Of a stretch of 64,000 nucleotides of DNA, positions 30,668 through 40,630 are shown one piece after another. Position 1 is the stretch's first letter, and each line of letters begins with the position of its first letter. The translations under genes and the position numbers were made by a program. The DNA is taken from NCBI GenBank assembly GCA_035560235.1, contig DATMAG010000073.1, forward strand, positions 1-64,000. Direction: 5' to 3'. The notes below the pieces were generated by a model, which saw only the letters and a list, made by a program, of their open reading frames with translations, was not told the DNA's origin and searched no databases. The DNA is from DASRDU01 sp035560235. Its GTDB lineage: Bacteria; Acidobacteriota; Blastocatellia; RBC074.

Positions 30668-31774
30668 TCAGCCGTAGCTCGTCACGTTGCGCGACTTTTC
30701 GTGATGCCGCTCAAGCGCGAGAGCAATCAGCCGGTCAATCAGTTCGCTGTAACCGATGCCGCTCGCTTCCCACAGTTTCGGGTACATGCTGATCGAAGTG
30801 AAGCCAGGCATCGTGTTGATCTCGTTGACCAGCACCCGGCCATCAGCTTTTTCGAGAAAGAAATCAACCCGCGCCAGTCCCGACCCGTCAACGGCCTGAA
30901 AGACGCGAATCGCCATCTGCTGAATCTCTGCCGCCTTGTCTGCATCAAGCGGAGCCGGAATCAGCAGCCGCGCGCCGTTCGGGTCAACATACTTGGCCTT
31001 GTAATCATAAAACTCGGCAGCCGGGGCAATCTCGCCGGGCACGCTTGCTATCGGCTCATCGTTGCCGAGCACGCTGACTTCGATTTCGCGGGCATCCACG
31101 CCCTTTTCGACAATCACCTTGCGGTCGTACTTTGCCGCGAGCGCGATGGCGGCTTTCAGTTCCTGCGCGTCGTCAGCCTTTGAAATGCCGACCGATGAAC
31201 CCAGGTTCGCCGGTTTGGCGAAGCAGGGAAAACCGATTTCAGCGATGATGCGATCTTCGATCCGCTGCGGGTCGGCTTCCCATTGCGTGCGCAGGAACCA
31301 GAGGTAATCAACTATCGGCAGCCCGGCTTCGTGAAAGAGCCGCTTCATAATCACCTTGTCCATCCCGCAGGCCGAAGCCAGCACGCCGCATCCGACATAC
31401 GGCACGTCGGCCATTTCAAGCAATCCCTGAATCGTGCCGTCCTCACCGTAAGTGCCGTGCAGCACCGGAATGATGACATCAAGCTGTTCACGATTGCCTG
31501 ACGGCGAGCCTGCGCCCGCAAACCGCGTCAGCCCGCGCTCGGTCGGATCACCGATAATCGCCACGCTCTGATCAGCGGTTTCCATCACCTGGCTCGGCAG
31601 CAGGTTCGTGGCTTCACGCGAGGCAAGCCACCTGCCCTGTTTGGTGATGGCGATGGGCACGACCTCGTATTTGCTGCGATCCAGCGCATTGATGACCGAC
31701 TCAGCCGAGCGCAATGAAACTTCGTGTTCACCGGAACGACCGCCAAAAATTACTCCGACTCTCAGTTTTGACAT
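30668..31774 (-). CDS. ddl: D-alanine--D-alanine ligase
   Basis: Joins two D-alanines with ATP for peptidoglycan precursors. It is an ATP-grasp enzyme with N-terminal [42 protein letters not shown], the loop [16 protein letters not shown], and the C-terminal [19 protein letters not shown] with the Mg-binding Glu and Asn. The length of 368 residues is normal. The D-Ala-type specificity residues look standard (no D-Lac signature judged by eye). The ATG at 31774 is preferred over an upstream TTG. It follows arginase across a large heptad palindrome. Confidence 0.97.
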   Translation of the reverse strand: MSKLRVGVIFGGRSGEHEVSLRSAESVINALDRSKYEVVPIAITKQGRWLASREATNLLPSQVMETADQSVAIIGDPTERGLTRFAGAGSPSGNREQLDVIIPVLHGTYGEDGTIQGLLEMADVPYVGCGVLASACGMDKVIMKRLFHEAGLPIVDYLWFLRTQWEADPQRIEDRIIAEIGFPCFAKPANLGSSVGISKADDAQELKAAIALAAKYDRKVIVEKGVDAREIEVSVLGNDEPIASVPGEIAPAAEFYDYKAKYVDPNGARLLIPAPLDADKAAEIQQMAIRVFQAVDGSGLARVDFFLEKADGRVLVNEINTMPGFTSISMYPKLWEASGIGYSELIDRLIALALERHHEKSRNVTSYG

Positions 31775-31793
31775 CTTGAATGACAATTTCAGA

Positions 31794-31895
31794 TTGCAGA
31801 TTTGAGATTGCAGATTGCAGATTCAGGAAGGATTTCACCGGAAGCATTACGTGAATCGCGCTTTGAATCTGCAATCTGCAATCTCAAATCTGCAA
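31794..31895. repeat. Perfect 32-bp inverted repeat of heptad words (ATTGCAG family)
   Basis: Arms 31794-31825 and 31864-31895 are perfect complements with a 38-nt loop. Each arm is built from 7-bp units such as AATCTGC and AATCTCA. Arm 2 ends one base before the stop codon of the arginase gene and arm 1 lies 20 bp before the ddl start, both on the minus strand. Confidence 0.93.
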
Positions 31896-32828
<933 letters not shown>

Positions 32829-32852
32829 AACTTCACCTGTTCTCTTCGGACA

Positions 32853-33578
32853 TCATTTCAGTGCTCTGATCAGCGCGAAAAGCGTCGCATGCCGTCGCGG
32901 CTGCCGCAGGATGCGGGTCAGGCACTGCCGGAACCCGGCAGCCCTGATCAGTTCTCCGACTTCGCCAGCGGAGTGATATTTCAAATCCGGAGCAGGCGAA
33001 TTGCGAGCCACAAGCTGACGATAACTGCGTTTGATTCTGAGTTGCAGTTCACCGAGCGATGTTCCCGGCGCGAGTTCGGTCGCAATCAGCAGTCTGCCGT
33101 CAGGTTTGAGAACCCGGTAAGCTTCCTTCAAAAAGGCTTCCGCCCTGAGCCGCGGAAAGGACATCGTGCAGGTGATCAGATCAAATTCATCGCGGTCAAA
33201 TGGCAGGCTTTCAGCGGGCGCAACTCGCCATTCGATTTTGCGTCCCATCCCCGTGGACTGCGCAGCCAGGCGCGCCTTCTGCACCATCTCCTCGGTCGCA
33301 TCAATGCCGATGATTTTGCCCTTTTCGCCGACGTGAGCGACCAGTTGCCGCGCAATGACGCCGGTGCCGGTCGCCACATCGAGGACTCTCATCCCCGGCT
33401 GCGGTTCGGCGGCGGCAATGGCTTCGGCAATCGTGGTCTTGTAATCAAGTCCGGTGCGTCGCTGAAATTCTCCGGCTTCGCGCTGCTCGAACTGATCGAG
33501 CAGCGAAGAAATAATCGGCTTTGCCACTTTCGCTTCGTTCTCCGGGGCAGGATACTTCGGGGCGCCCGCACGAGACAT
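32853..33578 (-). CDS. Class I SAM-dependent methyltransferase (UbiE-like)
   Basis: A 241-residue protein with SAM motif I VLDVATGTGVIARQ near 65-78, motif II GIDATEEMV, and FDLITCTMSFPRL and AYRVLKPDGRLLIATE as post-motifs. The pattern resembles UbiE/COQ5-type C-methyltransferases, but no quinone-specific motif is seen, and the substrate is unknown. A strong Shine-Dalgarno (AGGAGG, 6 nt) sets the start. Lies between asnS and the arginase gene. Confidence 0.85.
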   Translation of the reverse strand: MSRAGAPKYPAPENEAKVAKPIISSLLDQFEQREAGEFQRRTGLDYKTTIAEAIAAAEPQPGMRVLDVATGTGVIARQLVAHVGEKGKIIGIDATEEMVQKARLAAQSTGMGRKIEWRVAPAESLPFDRDEFDLITCTMSFPRLRAEAFLKEAYRVLKPDGRLLIATELAPGTSLGELQLRIKRSYRQLVARNSPAPDLKYHSAGEVGELIRAAGFRQCLTRILRQPRRHATLFALIRALK

Positions 33579-33681
33579 AAAGCTCCTCCTGTGGTTGAGC
33601 AGAGCGGTTACGGGCAGACGGGAGAGGAGTTTTCAGCGCTGGCTGCTGTAAATTCAGAACCAGCCGTCTGCCGTTCACGCC

Positions 33682-34992
33682 CTACGGTTTCAACCGATAC
33701 AGCATTCGGGGGAACGGAATCGTTTCGCGCACATGCTCCAGTCCGCAGATCCACGCCACACAGCGTTCAATGCCCATGCCGAAACCGGCGTGCGGCACGC
33801 TGCCGTATTTGCGCAGATCCAGGTACCAGTCGAACGCTTCCGGGGGCAAACCGTGTTCGTGAATTCGTTCAATCAGTAAATCGTATGAAGAGGCCCGTTC
33901 ACCGCCACCGATGATCTCGCCGTAACCTTCCGGCGCGAGCACGTCCACGCACAGAGCGAGTTCGGGCCGCTCCGGGTCAGGCTCCATATAAAAAGCCTTC
34001 ACCGCTGCCGGATAACGATGCACCATCACGGGCTTGTCAAACTGCTCGGCCAGATAAGTCTCGTCGGGCGCGCCGAAATCGCCTCCCCACTCGAAGCGAT
34101 TTTCCAGTTTGCCCGCCGCGTGGCCCTCCTGCAGCATCTTTACCGCGTCGTCGTATTGCAATCGGTAAAAGGGCGCCGAGACTTTTTCAAGCTGTGACGT
34201 GTCGCGCTCGATCTGTTTGAGTTCTTCCTGTTTGTTTTCAAGCACGCGACCGACGATGTAGCTGATGAAGTTTTCAGCCAGCGTCATAATGTCATCGAGC
34301 TTCGCATAAGCCACTTCCGGCTCGACCATCCAGAATTCAGTCAGGTGGCGGCGCGTCTTTGATTTTTCGGCGCGAAAGGTCGGCCCGAAACAATAGACCT
34401 TGCCGAAAGCCGCTGCCGTCGCCTCGTTGTAAAGCTGTCCCGACTGCGTCAGATATGCCTTTTCGTCAAAGTATCCGACCTCAAAGAGCGTCGTCGTTCC
34501 TTCGCAGGCCGCCGGAGTGAAGACCGGCGTGTCGCAGAGCGTGAAGCCGTTGTTGTCAAAGAAATCGCGCACCGAGCGAATGATTTCGTGCCGCACGCGC
34601 AGAATCGCATGCTGCCGCCGCGACCGCAGCCACAGATGCCGGTGATCCATCAGAAACTCAGTGCCGTGCTCCTTGGGCGTGATCGGATACTCGTGCGCCA
34701 GTTGTACGATCCCGACCGAACTGACATCGAGTTCATACACGCCCGGTTTTTTCGGATGCTCACGCGGCACGCCGGTGACGATGATCGAAGACTCCTGCGT
34801 GACCTTCTCGCAGTTTTCCCAGGTCGCTTCGCTGACATCTTTTTTTGAAGCGACTCCCTGAATGATGCCGGAGCCGTCGCGGATTTCGAGAAACGCCAGC
34901 TTCCCGCTCGACCGCTTGTTGTAGAGCCAGCCCTTGATCGTGACCTGCTCACCGAGGTGTTTTGAAATTTCAGAGATATAAGTCTGCGTCAT
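33682..34992 (-). CDS. asnS: Asparaginyl-tRNA synthetase
   Basis: Charges tRNA-Asn. It is a class IIb synthetase. The OB-fold anticodon domain ([20 protein letters not shown]) is followed by motif 2 [20 protein letters not shown] and motif 3 [13 protein letters not shown]. The acceptor-site sequence [15 protein letters not shown] favours AsnRS over AspRS. At 436 residues it is of typical size. Its ATG overlaps the stop of the retropepsin gene by 4 nt (ATGA), so the two are translated together. Confidence 0.96.
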   Translation of the reverse strand: MTQTYISEISKHLGEQVTIKGWLYNKRSSGKLAFLEIRDGSGIIQGVASKKDVSEATWENCEKVTQESSIIVTGVPREHPKKPGVYELDVSSVGIVQLAHEYPITPKEHGTEFLMDHRHLWLRSRRQHAILRVRHEIIRSVRDFFDNNGFTLCDTPVFTPAACEGTTTLFEVGYFDEKAYLTQSGQLYNEATAAAFGKVYCFGPTFRAEKSKTRRHLTEFWMVEPEVAYAKLDDIMTLAENFISYIVGRVLENKQEELKQIERDTSQLEKVSAPFYRLQYDDAVKMLQEGHAAGKLENRFEWGGDFGAPDETYLAEQFDKPVMVHRYPAAVKAFYMEPDPERPELALCVDVLAPEGYGEIIGGGERASSYDLLIERIHEHGLPPEAFDWYLDLRKYGSVPHAGFGMGIERCVAWICGLEHVRETIPFPRMLYRLKP

Positions 34993-35408
34993 AAGTTTTC
35001 CTGAGAGTACGCGGGATTGAGATAAATCATTTCGTCGTCCATCGTCAGCGCCAGATGCAGATTGTTGAGCCAGCCTGCGCGACCGAGAAGATTTCTGGTC
35101 GTACCGTAAGCCGGGGTAAACAACACAGTGGATTCGAACCTGATCCCCAGGACATTCAGATTAACAGTGTGCGCATAAGCAGTGAAGTTGCCGATCAGAG
35201 TACTGAGCCGAACCAGAAATCCGTCTTCAACCTCAATTTGCAGCTCATCAGCAATTTCGCGCTGGAACAGACAATATTCACTGCCCGTATCAACTCTGGC
35301 CTCACCGAAGACTTCCAGTCCATTACTCCCCAGTGAAAACGGAACGACTATTCCCACCTCAGAAGTTTTGAAACTGTATCTGACAGAGAAACCCGGTTGA
35401 TAAATCAT
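34989..35408 (-). CDS. Small retropepsin-like aspartic protease domain protein
   Basis: A 139-residue cytosolic protein. The protease motif is [18 protein letters not shown] with the active Asp in DTGS, followed by [10 protein letters not shown] and a C-terminal [18 protein letters not shown] that includes the G-x-x-x-L strand of clan AA proteins. One domain only, so it must act as a dimer. It starts 2 bp after the DUF5678 gene and overlaps asnS. Such pairs of DUF5678 and aspartic protease genes occur in cyanobacteria and Acidobacteria, and their role is not known. Confidence 0.85.
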   Translation of the reverse strand: MIYQPGFSVRYSFKTSEVGIVVPFSLGSNGLEVFGEARVDTGSEYCLFQREIADELQIEVEDGFLVRLSTLIGNFTAYAHTVNLNVLGIRFESTVLFTPAYGTTRNLLGRAGWLNNLHLALTMDDEMIYLNPAYSQENL

Positions 35409-35410
35409 CC

Positions 35411-35761
35411 TCAGAGTCCAATATAAGGAATATCAGGATCTTCAACGAACAGAACAAAGGCGTCGTGAATGCCCTGTTCTCTGGCGCTGGCAAAAACTTC
35501 CCTGCCGGTTGTTCCATGCGCAATCAACCGATTACCCTTGAGTGCAATCCACTGGCCGATATACTCGCGACGATGTTTCGCCAGCCACTCATACTCCAGG
35601 TGGCGATCATCGAAAGGCGCATTGGTGCTGATGATTCTGCTTTTGAAAATCTCAGGCTTTGCCTTAGCCTCTCGCGTCAGTTCTTCAATCAGCCGCGCGC
35701 GATCTGACGGCGGCAACTGGCTGACCTGCGACAGAATGCTTTCAACCGTGACTGATGACAT
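35411..35761 (-). CDS. DUF5678-containing protein
   Basis: A 116-residue protein with an N-terminal helical segment (ESILSQVSQLPPSDRARLIEE) and a C-terminal DUF5678-type domain (KHRREYIGQWIALKGNRLIA, then HDAFVLFVEDPDIPYIGL). The domain is small, beta-rich and of unknown function. The start at 35761 is well supported by AAAGGAG 8 nt upstream. It is the first gene of the set with the retropepsin and asnS. Confidence 0.8.
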   Translation of the reverse strand: MSSVTVESILSQVSQLPPSDRARLIEELTREAKAKPEIFKSRIISTNAPFDDRHLEYEWLAKHRREYIGQWIALKGNRLIAHGTTGREVFASAREQGIHDAFVLFVEDPDIPYIGL

Positions 35762-35865
35762 CTTGACCACTCCTTTCACTGATTCTCGACATCTGCCGAA
35801 GAGACTCAATCATCGCACAGCGCAGGCGCACTGATCCAGTTTGTGATCTTTACTCCGGCTTTCAG

Positions 35866-36936
35866 TCAGAGCCTTTCAAGCGCGGCGCGCAGGGCCGGGT
35901 ATTCCTTCATTCCCGGTTTGCTCATCGCCCGCAGCACAGTCGCAATCGCGGGCCTGATGTATTGCTCGTAAACCTCGCTGCGGCCCATCACGGCAGTCTG
36001 ATATGAAAAGGTTCCGGTCGCCTTCAACTGCCGCTGCACGGTCATCAGGTGAAATTCATAGCGAAAGTCTTCGAGAGCGAGCGCGGGCAGGCCTGCTTTT
36101 TCGCGGGCGGCGAGAAAGAGATTCTGCTGCGCTTCGACCTGGTTTTCATCAGCGGGAACAAGGCGGCGTTCGACCAGAATCGGCACGAGATCATATGTCA
36201 CCGGCCCCATCCGCGCGTCCTGGTGGTCAATGATGCGCAGGCTGCCGCTGCCGTCAACCATCAGGTTCATCGCGTGATAATCACGATGTGTCAGCACACG
36301 CGGGCGGGCGGCAAGTTCGGCGGCAATGGCCTGCAGGTCGCGTTTGATTGCTGACTCTTCAGCTTCGGTGAATTTCTGCTGGCGGTAACTGCCGAAGAAG
36401 TGATCGAAGAAGTAATTCAGTTCCCAGCCGAGTTTGTCCTCGTCAAAGGCCAGGCGGCCTGCGATGCAGCCGGAACTGACGGCGAGTTCAGAAGCCGTCT
36501 GAATGCGGGCAATCAGTTCGATGGCGCGTTCGAGCATCTCCGCCGCGCCTGCCGTGTCGCCGCGCTGCTCTGCTGCGGCCAGCCACCGGGCCAGACTGCA
36601 ATCGGTCAGGTCTTCCTGCAAAATAATGCCTTCGGTTCCGGCCACGTCAATCACACGCGGGACGGGCAGCACAGCCTGCTCAAAGAGGTGCGTGACCTGC
36701 AGGTAAGTGTTGTCCTGCGGATTGAACGGCGAGGCGTACAAACTAATAACGTAAGTTTCGTCAGGCTTGTGCGCTGAGGCCACACGAAAGTATTTGCGCG
36801 TCGAAGCGTCAGGCGTGAGCGCGGTCAGAATGATCTCTTCGGGTGTGACACTGAAATGACGGGCGGCGTAATTGCGCACGCGTTTTTCGCTCAGATCGCC
36901 GGTCATGCTGATGGAGGAGGTGGTTTGTGCAGTCAT
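35866..36936 (-). CDS. Sugar kinase of the aminoglycoside-phosphotransferase fold (AmgK-like)
   Basis: A 356-residue APH-type kinase. Seen are [12 protein letters not shown] near the N-terminus, the catalytic [13 protein letters not shown] and metal-binding [10 protein letters not shown]. In proteobacteria AmgK phosphorylates N-acetylmuramic acid or GlcNAc at the anomeric carbon and sits beside MurU; here a MurU-like gene lies upstream on the same strand. The paired context supports a role in cell-wall sugar recycling (inference). Bases around the start are normal for the region. The gap to the upstream gene holds heptad repeats. Confidence 0.8.
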   Translation of the reverse strand: MTAQTTSSISMTGDLSEKRVRNYAARHFSVTPEEIILTALTPDASTRKYFRVASAHKPDETYVISLYASPFNPQDNTYLQVTHLFEQAVLPVPRVIDVAGTEGIILQEDLTDCSLARWLAAAEQRGDTAGAAEMLERAIELIARIQTASELAVSSGCIAGRLAFDEDKLGWELNYFFDHFFGSYRQQKFTEAEESAIKRDLQAIAAELAARPRVLTHRDYHAMNLMVDGSGSLRIIDHQDARMGPVTYDLVPILVERRLVPADENQVEAQQNLFLAAREKAGLPALALEDFRYEFHLMTVQRQLKATGTFSYQTAVMGRSEVYEQYIRPAIATVLRAMSKPGMKEYPALRAALERL

Positions 36937-37016
36937 AGTTCAAGCCTGCGGATTTTATTGTGAGCGCAATTGCACTGTCCGGAGGGAAGCAGCCAGTAAT
37001 CAAAGGGGCAGGGTGA

Positions 37017-37044
37017 AAGGATGAAGGATGAGAATTGAAGGGGA
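37017..37044. repeat. Heptad repeat (AAGGATG family)
   Basis: Four consecutive 7-bp units, AAGGATG twice, then AGAATTG and AAGGGGA, lie between the co-directional murU-like and amgK-like genes. No clear long stem forms. Confidence 0.6.
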
Positions 37045-37111
37045 TGTTCTCACGCTCCGGCCTCCGCTGCCCATCAATGATCCTTAAGCGAACCGCAGCC
37101 GCATCCTAACA

Positions 37112-38092
37112 TCAGGCGAAAGATGCGACAAGATTCTTTCCATCAACCACTCCGGGGACGGCTTTCTCCGGGCGCTCGCTGAGCGGTGCAAGGTCAGCGC
37201 GCACAATCGCGCAGTGGCTGAACTGAGCGCCCGCCGGAATCATCACGTCATCACCGACAATGCAGCCGGTCAGTTTTGCTCCGCGTCCGACGCGCACGCG
37301 CTTCCATAAAACCGAGCCTTCGATGTCAGCTTCCGGCTCAATGACGCAGCCCTCGTCAGCAATCCAGCTTTTGCCTTCGCGCGCGAGAAATTCACGATGA
37401 ATCTCAACATACCGGGCCAGCGTGCTCAGTTCGTACCAGCGGCCAGCCGCGACGTGCGCGGCAATCGTTTCGCCTGCACTTATCGCCTGTGGATAAACGT
37501 CGCGGATCGAATCGGAAAAGACGCCGCGCGGAATGTAGCTGAAAATGCCCGGTTCGAGAATGTGGATGCCCGTAAACATCAGCGGGGTTTTCCCCGTCAC
37601 GTCAGATGGACCAGGCGAGCCGCCGAAGCCGCGATAGTTGCCCGCGTCGTCCACAATTATCTGACTGAATTTTTCGCGCTTCGGGTTGGGCAGCATCACG
37701 AGTGTGGCCAGAGCTTTTCTGGCGCGATGCGTGGCGAGCGCGGCACTGAGGTCAATGTCGGTGATGATTTTGCCGTTGATGACCAGAAAGGTTTCGTCCG
37801 CGAGCAGGTCACGCACCTTGTCAATCGCGCCCGAAGTGCCGAGGATTTCGGGTTCTTCAACTGAATAAGTGATCGTCACGCCATATTGCGCACCATCACC
37901 GATCTGATCGCGCACCGAGGCCGGTTCGTGGTGCAGATTGATGATCAGTTCAGTCACGTCGTACTGTTTCAGATAATCAATCGTGTAAGCGATCAGCGGA
38001 CGGTTGAGAAACGGGATGGCGGGCTTGGTGCGGTCAACTGTCAGCGGCCACAGGCGCGTTCCCAGTCCGGCGGCCAGAATCATTGCTTTCAT
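37112..38092 (-). CDS. Sugar-1-phosphate nucleotidyltransferase (MurU-like, with LbH tail)
   Basis: A 326-residue nucleotidyltransferase: [19 protein letters not shown] (signature of NTP-transferases) and Asp-containing [12 protein letters not shown] for Mg2+. The C-terminal 80 residues carry a short left-handed beta helix ([18 protein letters not shown] and [10 protein letters not shown]). Pseudomonas MurU lacks this tail, so the family is closer to GDP-mannose- or glucose-1-P transferases. Its neighbour is AmgK-like, so UDP-MurNAc or NDP-sugar synthesis from recycled sugar is likely. The start lies at the edge of a heptad palindrome, with no clear ribosome site. Confidence 0.82.
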   Translation of the reverse strand: MKAMILAAGLGTRLWPLTVDRTKPAIPFLNRPLIAYTIDYLKQYDVTELIINLHHEPASVRDQIGDGAQYGVTITYSVEEPEILGTSGAIDKVRDLLADETFLVINGKIITDIDLSAALATHRARKALATLVMLPNPKREKFSQIIVDDAGNYRGFGGSPGPSDVTGKTPLMFTGIHILEPGIFSYIPRGVFSDSIRDVYPQAISAGETIAAHVAAGRWYELSTLARYVEIHREFLAREGKSWIADEGCVIEPEADIEGSVLWKRVRVGRGAKLTGCIVGDDVMIPAGAQFSHCAIVRADLAPLSERPEKAVPGVVDGKNLVASFA

Positions 38093-38096
38093 AAAT

Positions 38097-38182
38097 CAGT
38101 GGTCAGTGGTTAGTGGTCAGTGGTCAGTGAAGAACTGGAACAACTGCTCACCATCTCTGCTTTCCACTGACCACTAATCACT
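38097..38182. repeat. Heptad palindrome (TCAGTGG family)
   Basis: Five 7-bp units of the type CAGTGGT occupy 38097-38131. Arms 38105-38123 and 38164-38182 pair at 18 of 19 positions. It occupies the 5' leader of the murU-like gene, with only 4 bp between repeat and start codon, and lies between two co-directional minus-strand genes. Confidence 0.85.
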
Positions 38183-38185
38183 TCT

Positions 38186-38782
38186 TCAAAAAATCATGTC
38201 TTCAAGCGGGTGGCCCTGCTGCCGACAATGCGCGGCCTGAAGTGCGATGTAACTTTGCAGGATGTAATCAGCCGGGGTGATGCCCAGGCGTTCGACAACT
38301 CTGGCAATAGCTGTCTCTTCGCCTTCAAGTTCGATGAACCGACCGAGCGGGGTTTCGTCGAACATCACCTGCAGCTCTGAGCCGTCAGGCAGCAGCGCGC
38401 GGTAAACGGTGCGGTACTTCTGATAGCGAAAAACCTTCCAGTATCCGAGCCGCGCCAGCAGTTCGAGCATCTGCTCCGGGTTGCCAATCGTCGTTTCAGT
38501 TTCGAGCCGCAGCTTGAATTGCGAGGCAGGCGCATCAGCCGGAGCTTTTTCCTTCAGCGTCAGCAGGCCCTGCACGCCCTGTTCGCTGCTGATCGAGCGC
38601 ACGCGCAGCACCGCGCCACGCGCATAAAGCTGACGGTCGTGAGTGTCGAGCAGCCAGTTATCCTCAAAATGCCGGGCCATCTCCAGGTCAAGTCTGATGC
38701 CCGCTGCCGTGAGTGGCTCGACACTTTCAAGGCGCAGCTTGACTTCGATTTCGTGACTGCGCGCTGAAGATTTGCTGCTCAT
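38186..38782 (-). CDS. CYTH-domain phosphatase-like protein
   Basis: CYTH (CyaB/ThTPase) beta-barrel enzymes act on triphosphates such as thiamine triphosphate or inorganic triphosphate, or make cAMP. The ExExK start HEIEVKLRLE has Glu11, Glu13 and Lys15 intact; further basic and acidic barrel residues are seen in RGAVLRVRS, LTLKEKA, KYRTVYR and LQVMFDETPLGRFIELEG. The 198-residue length is standard. The start at 38782 is chosen because the upstream 23 residues of a longer reading lie in low-complexity spacer. Confidence 0.88.
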   Translation of the reverse strand: MSSKSSARSHEIEVKLRLESVEPLTAAGIRLDLEMARHFEDNWLLDTHDRQLYARGAVLRVRSISSEQGVQGLLTLKEKAPADAPASQFKLRLETETTIGNPEQMLELLARLGYWKVFRYQKYRTVYRALLPDGSELQVMFDETPLGRFIELEGEETAIARVVERLGITPADYILQSYIALQAAHCRQQGHPLEDMIF

Positions 38783-38842
38783 AGGAATGTCAGAGTGCGG
38801 ATCAGTCAGATGATTGATAATCAGGGGCGCAGTCGGCAGGAA

Positions 38843-38877
38843 AATCTGCAATCTTCAATCCGGAATCTGCCATCAGG
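38843..38877. repeat. Heptad repeat (AATCTGC family)
   Basis: Five 7-bp units (AATCTGC, AATCTTC, AATCCGG, AATCTGC, CATCAGG) overlap the stop codon of the HARE-like gene. This is the same family as the perfect palindrome at 31.8 kb. It lies between two co-directional minus-strand genes. Confidence 0.7.
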
Positions 38878-39559
38878 CGACCTGTCCGGCCAGAAACTCC
38901 GGCGAGAGTTCAAAGGTGCCGGGCGAGACTTTGCGGAAGCGCTTGCTGCGACTGAGCGACACGGCGAGTGTGATCAACTGATGCTGGCCGCGAAATTCAA
39001 ACCCGCCCTCGGCCATACGATTGTAAATCTCGTTGACGTGCAGCGGGCGTCCGGCTTCGCGCAGCACGATGGTCGCGGCCTGCGGAATGCGAAAGTCATT
39101 GAACCGCACGTTGCTGTTGCGTTCGCTGCGGCGGGCTTTGGCGACCTGCTCTTCGATCTGCGCAGTCTGATACTGCAGCGACTGATCCGGCTGCTCGCGG
39201 TACTGCGGCTGATGGGGCGGCTGATACTGCGGCGGCGCGTAACGCTCCTCGCGCTGCGGCTGATAGGGTGGCTGGTAATGCTGCTGATATTGCGGCGCCT
39301 GGCGCGGCGGCGCGGAAATTTCCATGTCAATCTGCGACTGCATCGGCGGGCGGCGCACGATCGGCGTTTCAATCGGAAACAGAGCCTGATGCAGCGCCGA
39401 CTCGGTCTGTTCGATCAGTCCGGCCAGCCGCTGATCCTGCGCGCGCAGGAGCGACAATTCGGCTTCCAGTTCGGCCATGCGCGACAGGCCTTTCTGTCTG
39501 GCCTCACGATACTGCTTGAGCGAAGTCTGCAGCGCGGATAATGTCGGATCGTCAGTCAT
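38873..39559 (-). CDS. Coiled-coil, Gln/Pro-rich protein with a C-terminal HARE-HTH-like winged helix
   Basis: A 228-residue protein. Residues 1-60 form a coiled coil (RQKGLSRMAELEAELSLLR). Residues 75-135 are Gln/Pro/Tyr-rich low complexity. The C-terminal 75 residues (AATIVLREAGRPLHVNEIYN, then FRKVSPGTFELSP) match the pattern of the HARE-HTH (HB1/ASXL/restriction) winged helix: helix, PLHVxEI, then an F-x-KVxxGxFxL hairpin. Such domains bind DNA or modified DNA. The role here is unknown. Final residues overlap the heptad repeat. Confidence 0.75.
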   Translation of the reverse strand: MTDDPTLSALQTSLKQYREARQKGLSRMAELEAELSLLRAQDQRLAGLIEQTESALHQALFPIETPIVRRPPMQSQIDMEISAPPRQAPQYQQHYQPPYQPQREERYAPPQYQPPHQPQYREQPDQSLQYQTAQIEEQVAKARRSERNSNVRFNDFRIPQAATIVLREAGRPLHVNEIYNRMAEGGFEFRGQHQLITLAVSLSRSKRFRKVSPGTFELSPEFLAGQVA

Positions 39560-39586
39560 TGGCTTGAAGATCAGGGGCTGTCAGAA

Positions 39587-40606
39587 TTATTTGTCCCGGT
39601 CAACAACGTATTGTGCAATATCCATCAGCGCGCGCCGGTACTGATTATCAGGCAGCGGGGCCAGAGCATCCTGGGCACGGGCGACATAAGCATAAGCATC
39701 ACTGCGCGCATTGTCCAGTTGCCCGTAATTCCGCAGCAGCGCCAGCACTTCCCGGGCCTTGCGCGTCTGTCCCGGCTCCTCTTCCATCGCCTCGCGCACG
39801 AGCGGTTCAAATTCAGGCCTGCGGGCCAGCAGGTGAATCAGCGGCAGCGTCACCTTGCCGTCACGCAGGTCGCTCAGCACCGGCTTGCCGAGCTTTTCAG
39901 CTTCGGCTGTGAAATCCAGCAGGTCATCCGTCAGCTGGAACGCCACGCCCAGGTTCAGGCCGTACTCTGCGAGCGCGTGTTTTTCGGTTTCATTCGCTCC
40001 GCGCAGAATCCCGCCTATGCGGCAGCTGGCGCTGAACAGATAACCCGTTTTGCGCCGGACGATGTCCAGATGCTGCTCTTCGGTGATACGCAGGTTGCCG
40101 ATGAGCGTCAGCTGGATCAGTTCGCCTTCGGTCATGCGCCGCGTGGTTTCGGTCAGCGTGTCCAGAATTTCCAGATTGCGCTGCGCGAGCGAGGTTTCAA
40201 AGGCCGACATATAAAGCCAGTCGCCCATCAGCACGGCCACATCAGCGCCCCAGCGGGCCGAGACTGCCTGATGGCCGCGCCGCGTTTCGGCTCCGTCAAT
40301 AATGTCATCGTGAACGAGCGTTGCCGTGTGCAGAAACTCCATTACGGTCGCCATCTGCACGATGTTGTGGCTGACCTCTTCATCAAAGACCTTGGCAGCC
40401 AGAATCAGCAGCGCCGGACGCACGCGCTTGCCGCCGGTTTCGCGCAGGTAGCTGCCGATGTGCGAGATGATCTGAATGTTTGAGCGCGCCTGCCGCTCGA
40501 ACTCCTTTTCGACTTGAGCGAGTTCACGTTTGACCAGCCCGAAGATCTGCCGCGCGCTCATCGGCGCAGCGTGGGGAGCTGGGATGGGAAAGATGTTTTG
40601 CATCAT
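39587..40606 (-). CDS. All-trans polyprenyl diphosphate synthase
   Basis: Extends FPP or GGPP with isopentenyl diphosphate to make the side chain of menaquinone. It is a class I trans-prenyltransferase with the two Asp-rich motifs: DDIID at 100-104 (LVHDDIIDGAETRRG) and DDLLD in FQLTDDLLDFTAEAEKLG. GGKRVRPALL is the substrate loop. The 339-residue length fits IspB/HepT-type enzymes; chain length cannot be set from sequence alone. The presence of mqnA in the window supports a menaquinone role (inference). Confidence 0.93.
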   Translation of the reverse strand: MMQNIFPIPAPHAAPMSARQIFGLVKRELAQVEKEFERQARSNIQIISHIGSYLRETGGKRVRPALLILAAKVFDEEVSHNIVQMATVMEFLHTATLVHDDIIDGAETRRGHQAVSARWGADVAVLMGDWLYMSAFETSLAQRNLEILDTLTETTRRMTEGELIQLTLIGNLRITEEQHLDIVRRKTGYLFSASCRIGGILRGANETEKHALAEYGLNLGVAFQLTDDLLDFTAEAEKLGKPVLSDLRDGKVTLPLIHLLARRPEFEPLVREAMEEEPGQTRKAREVLALLRNYGQLDNARSDAYAYVARAQDALAPLPDNQYRRALMDIAQYVVDRDK

Positions 40607-40630
40607 TGGTACTCGCTGTTGGTCGCCTTG

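Noticed and set aside
35128..35147. On the minus strand a GGTTCGAATCC-like TpsiC-arm sequence
   Set aside because: It lies inside the retropepsin reading frame, and no acceptor, D or anticodon arms can be drawn around it.
38097..38182. Possible CRISPR array from closely spaced repeats
   Set aside because: The units are 7 bp, contiguous and without unique spacers; no cas gene is present.
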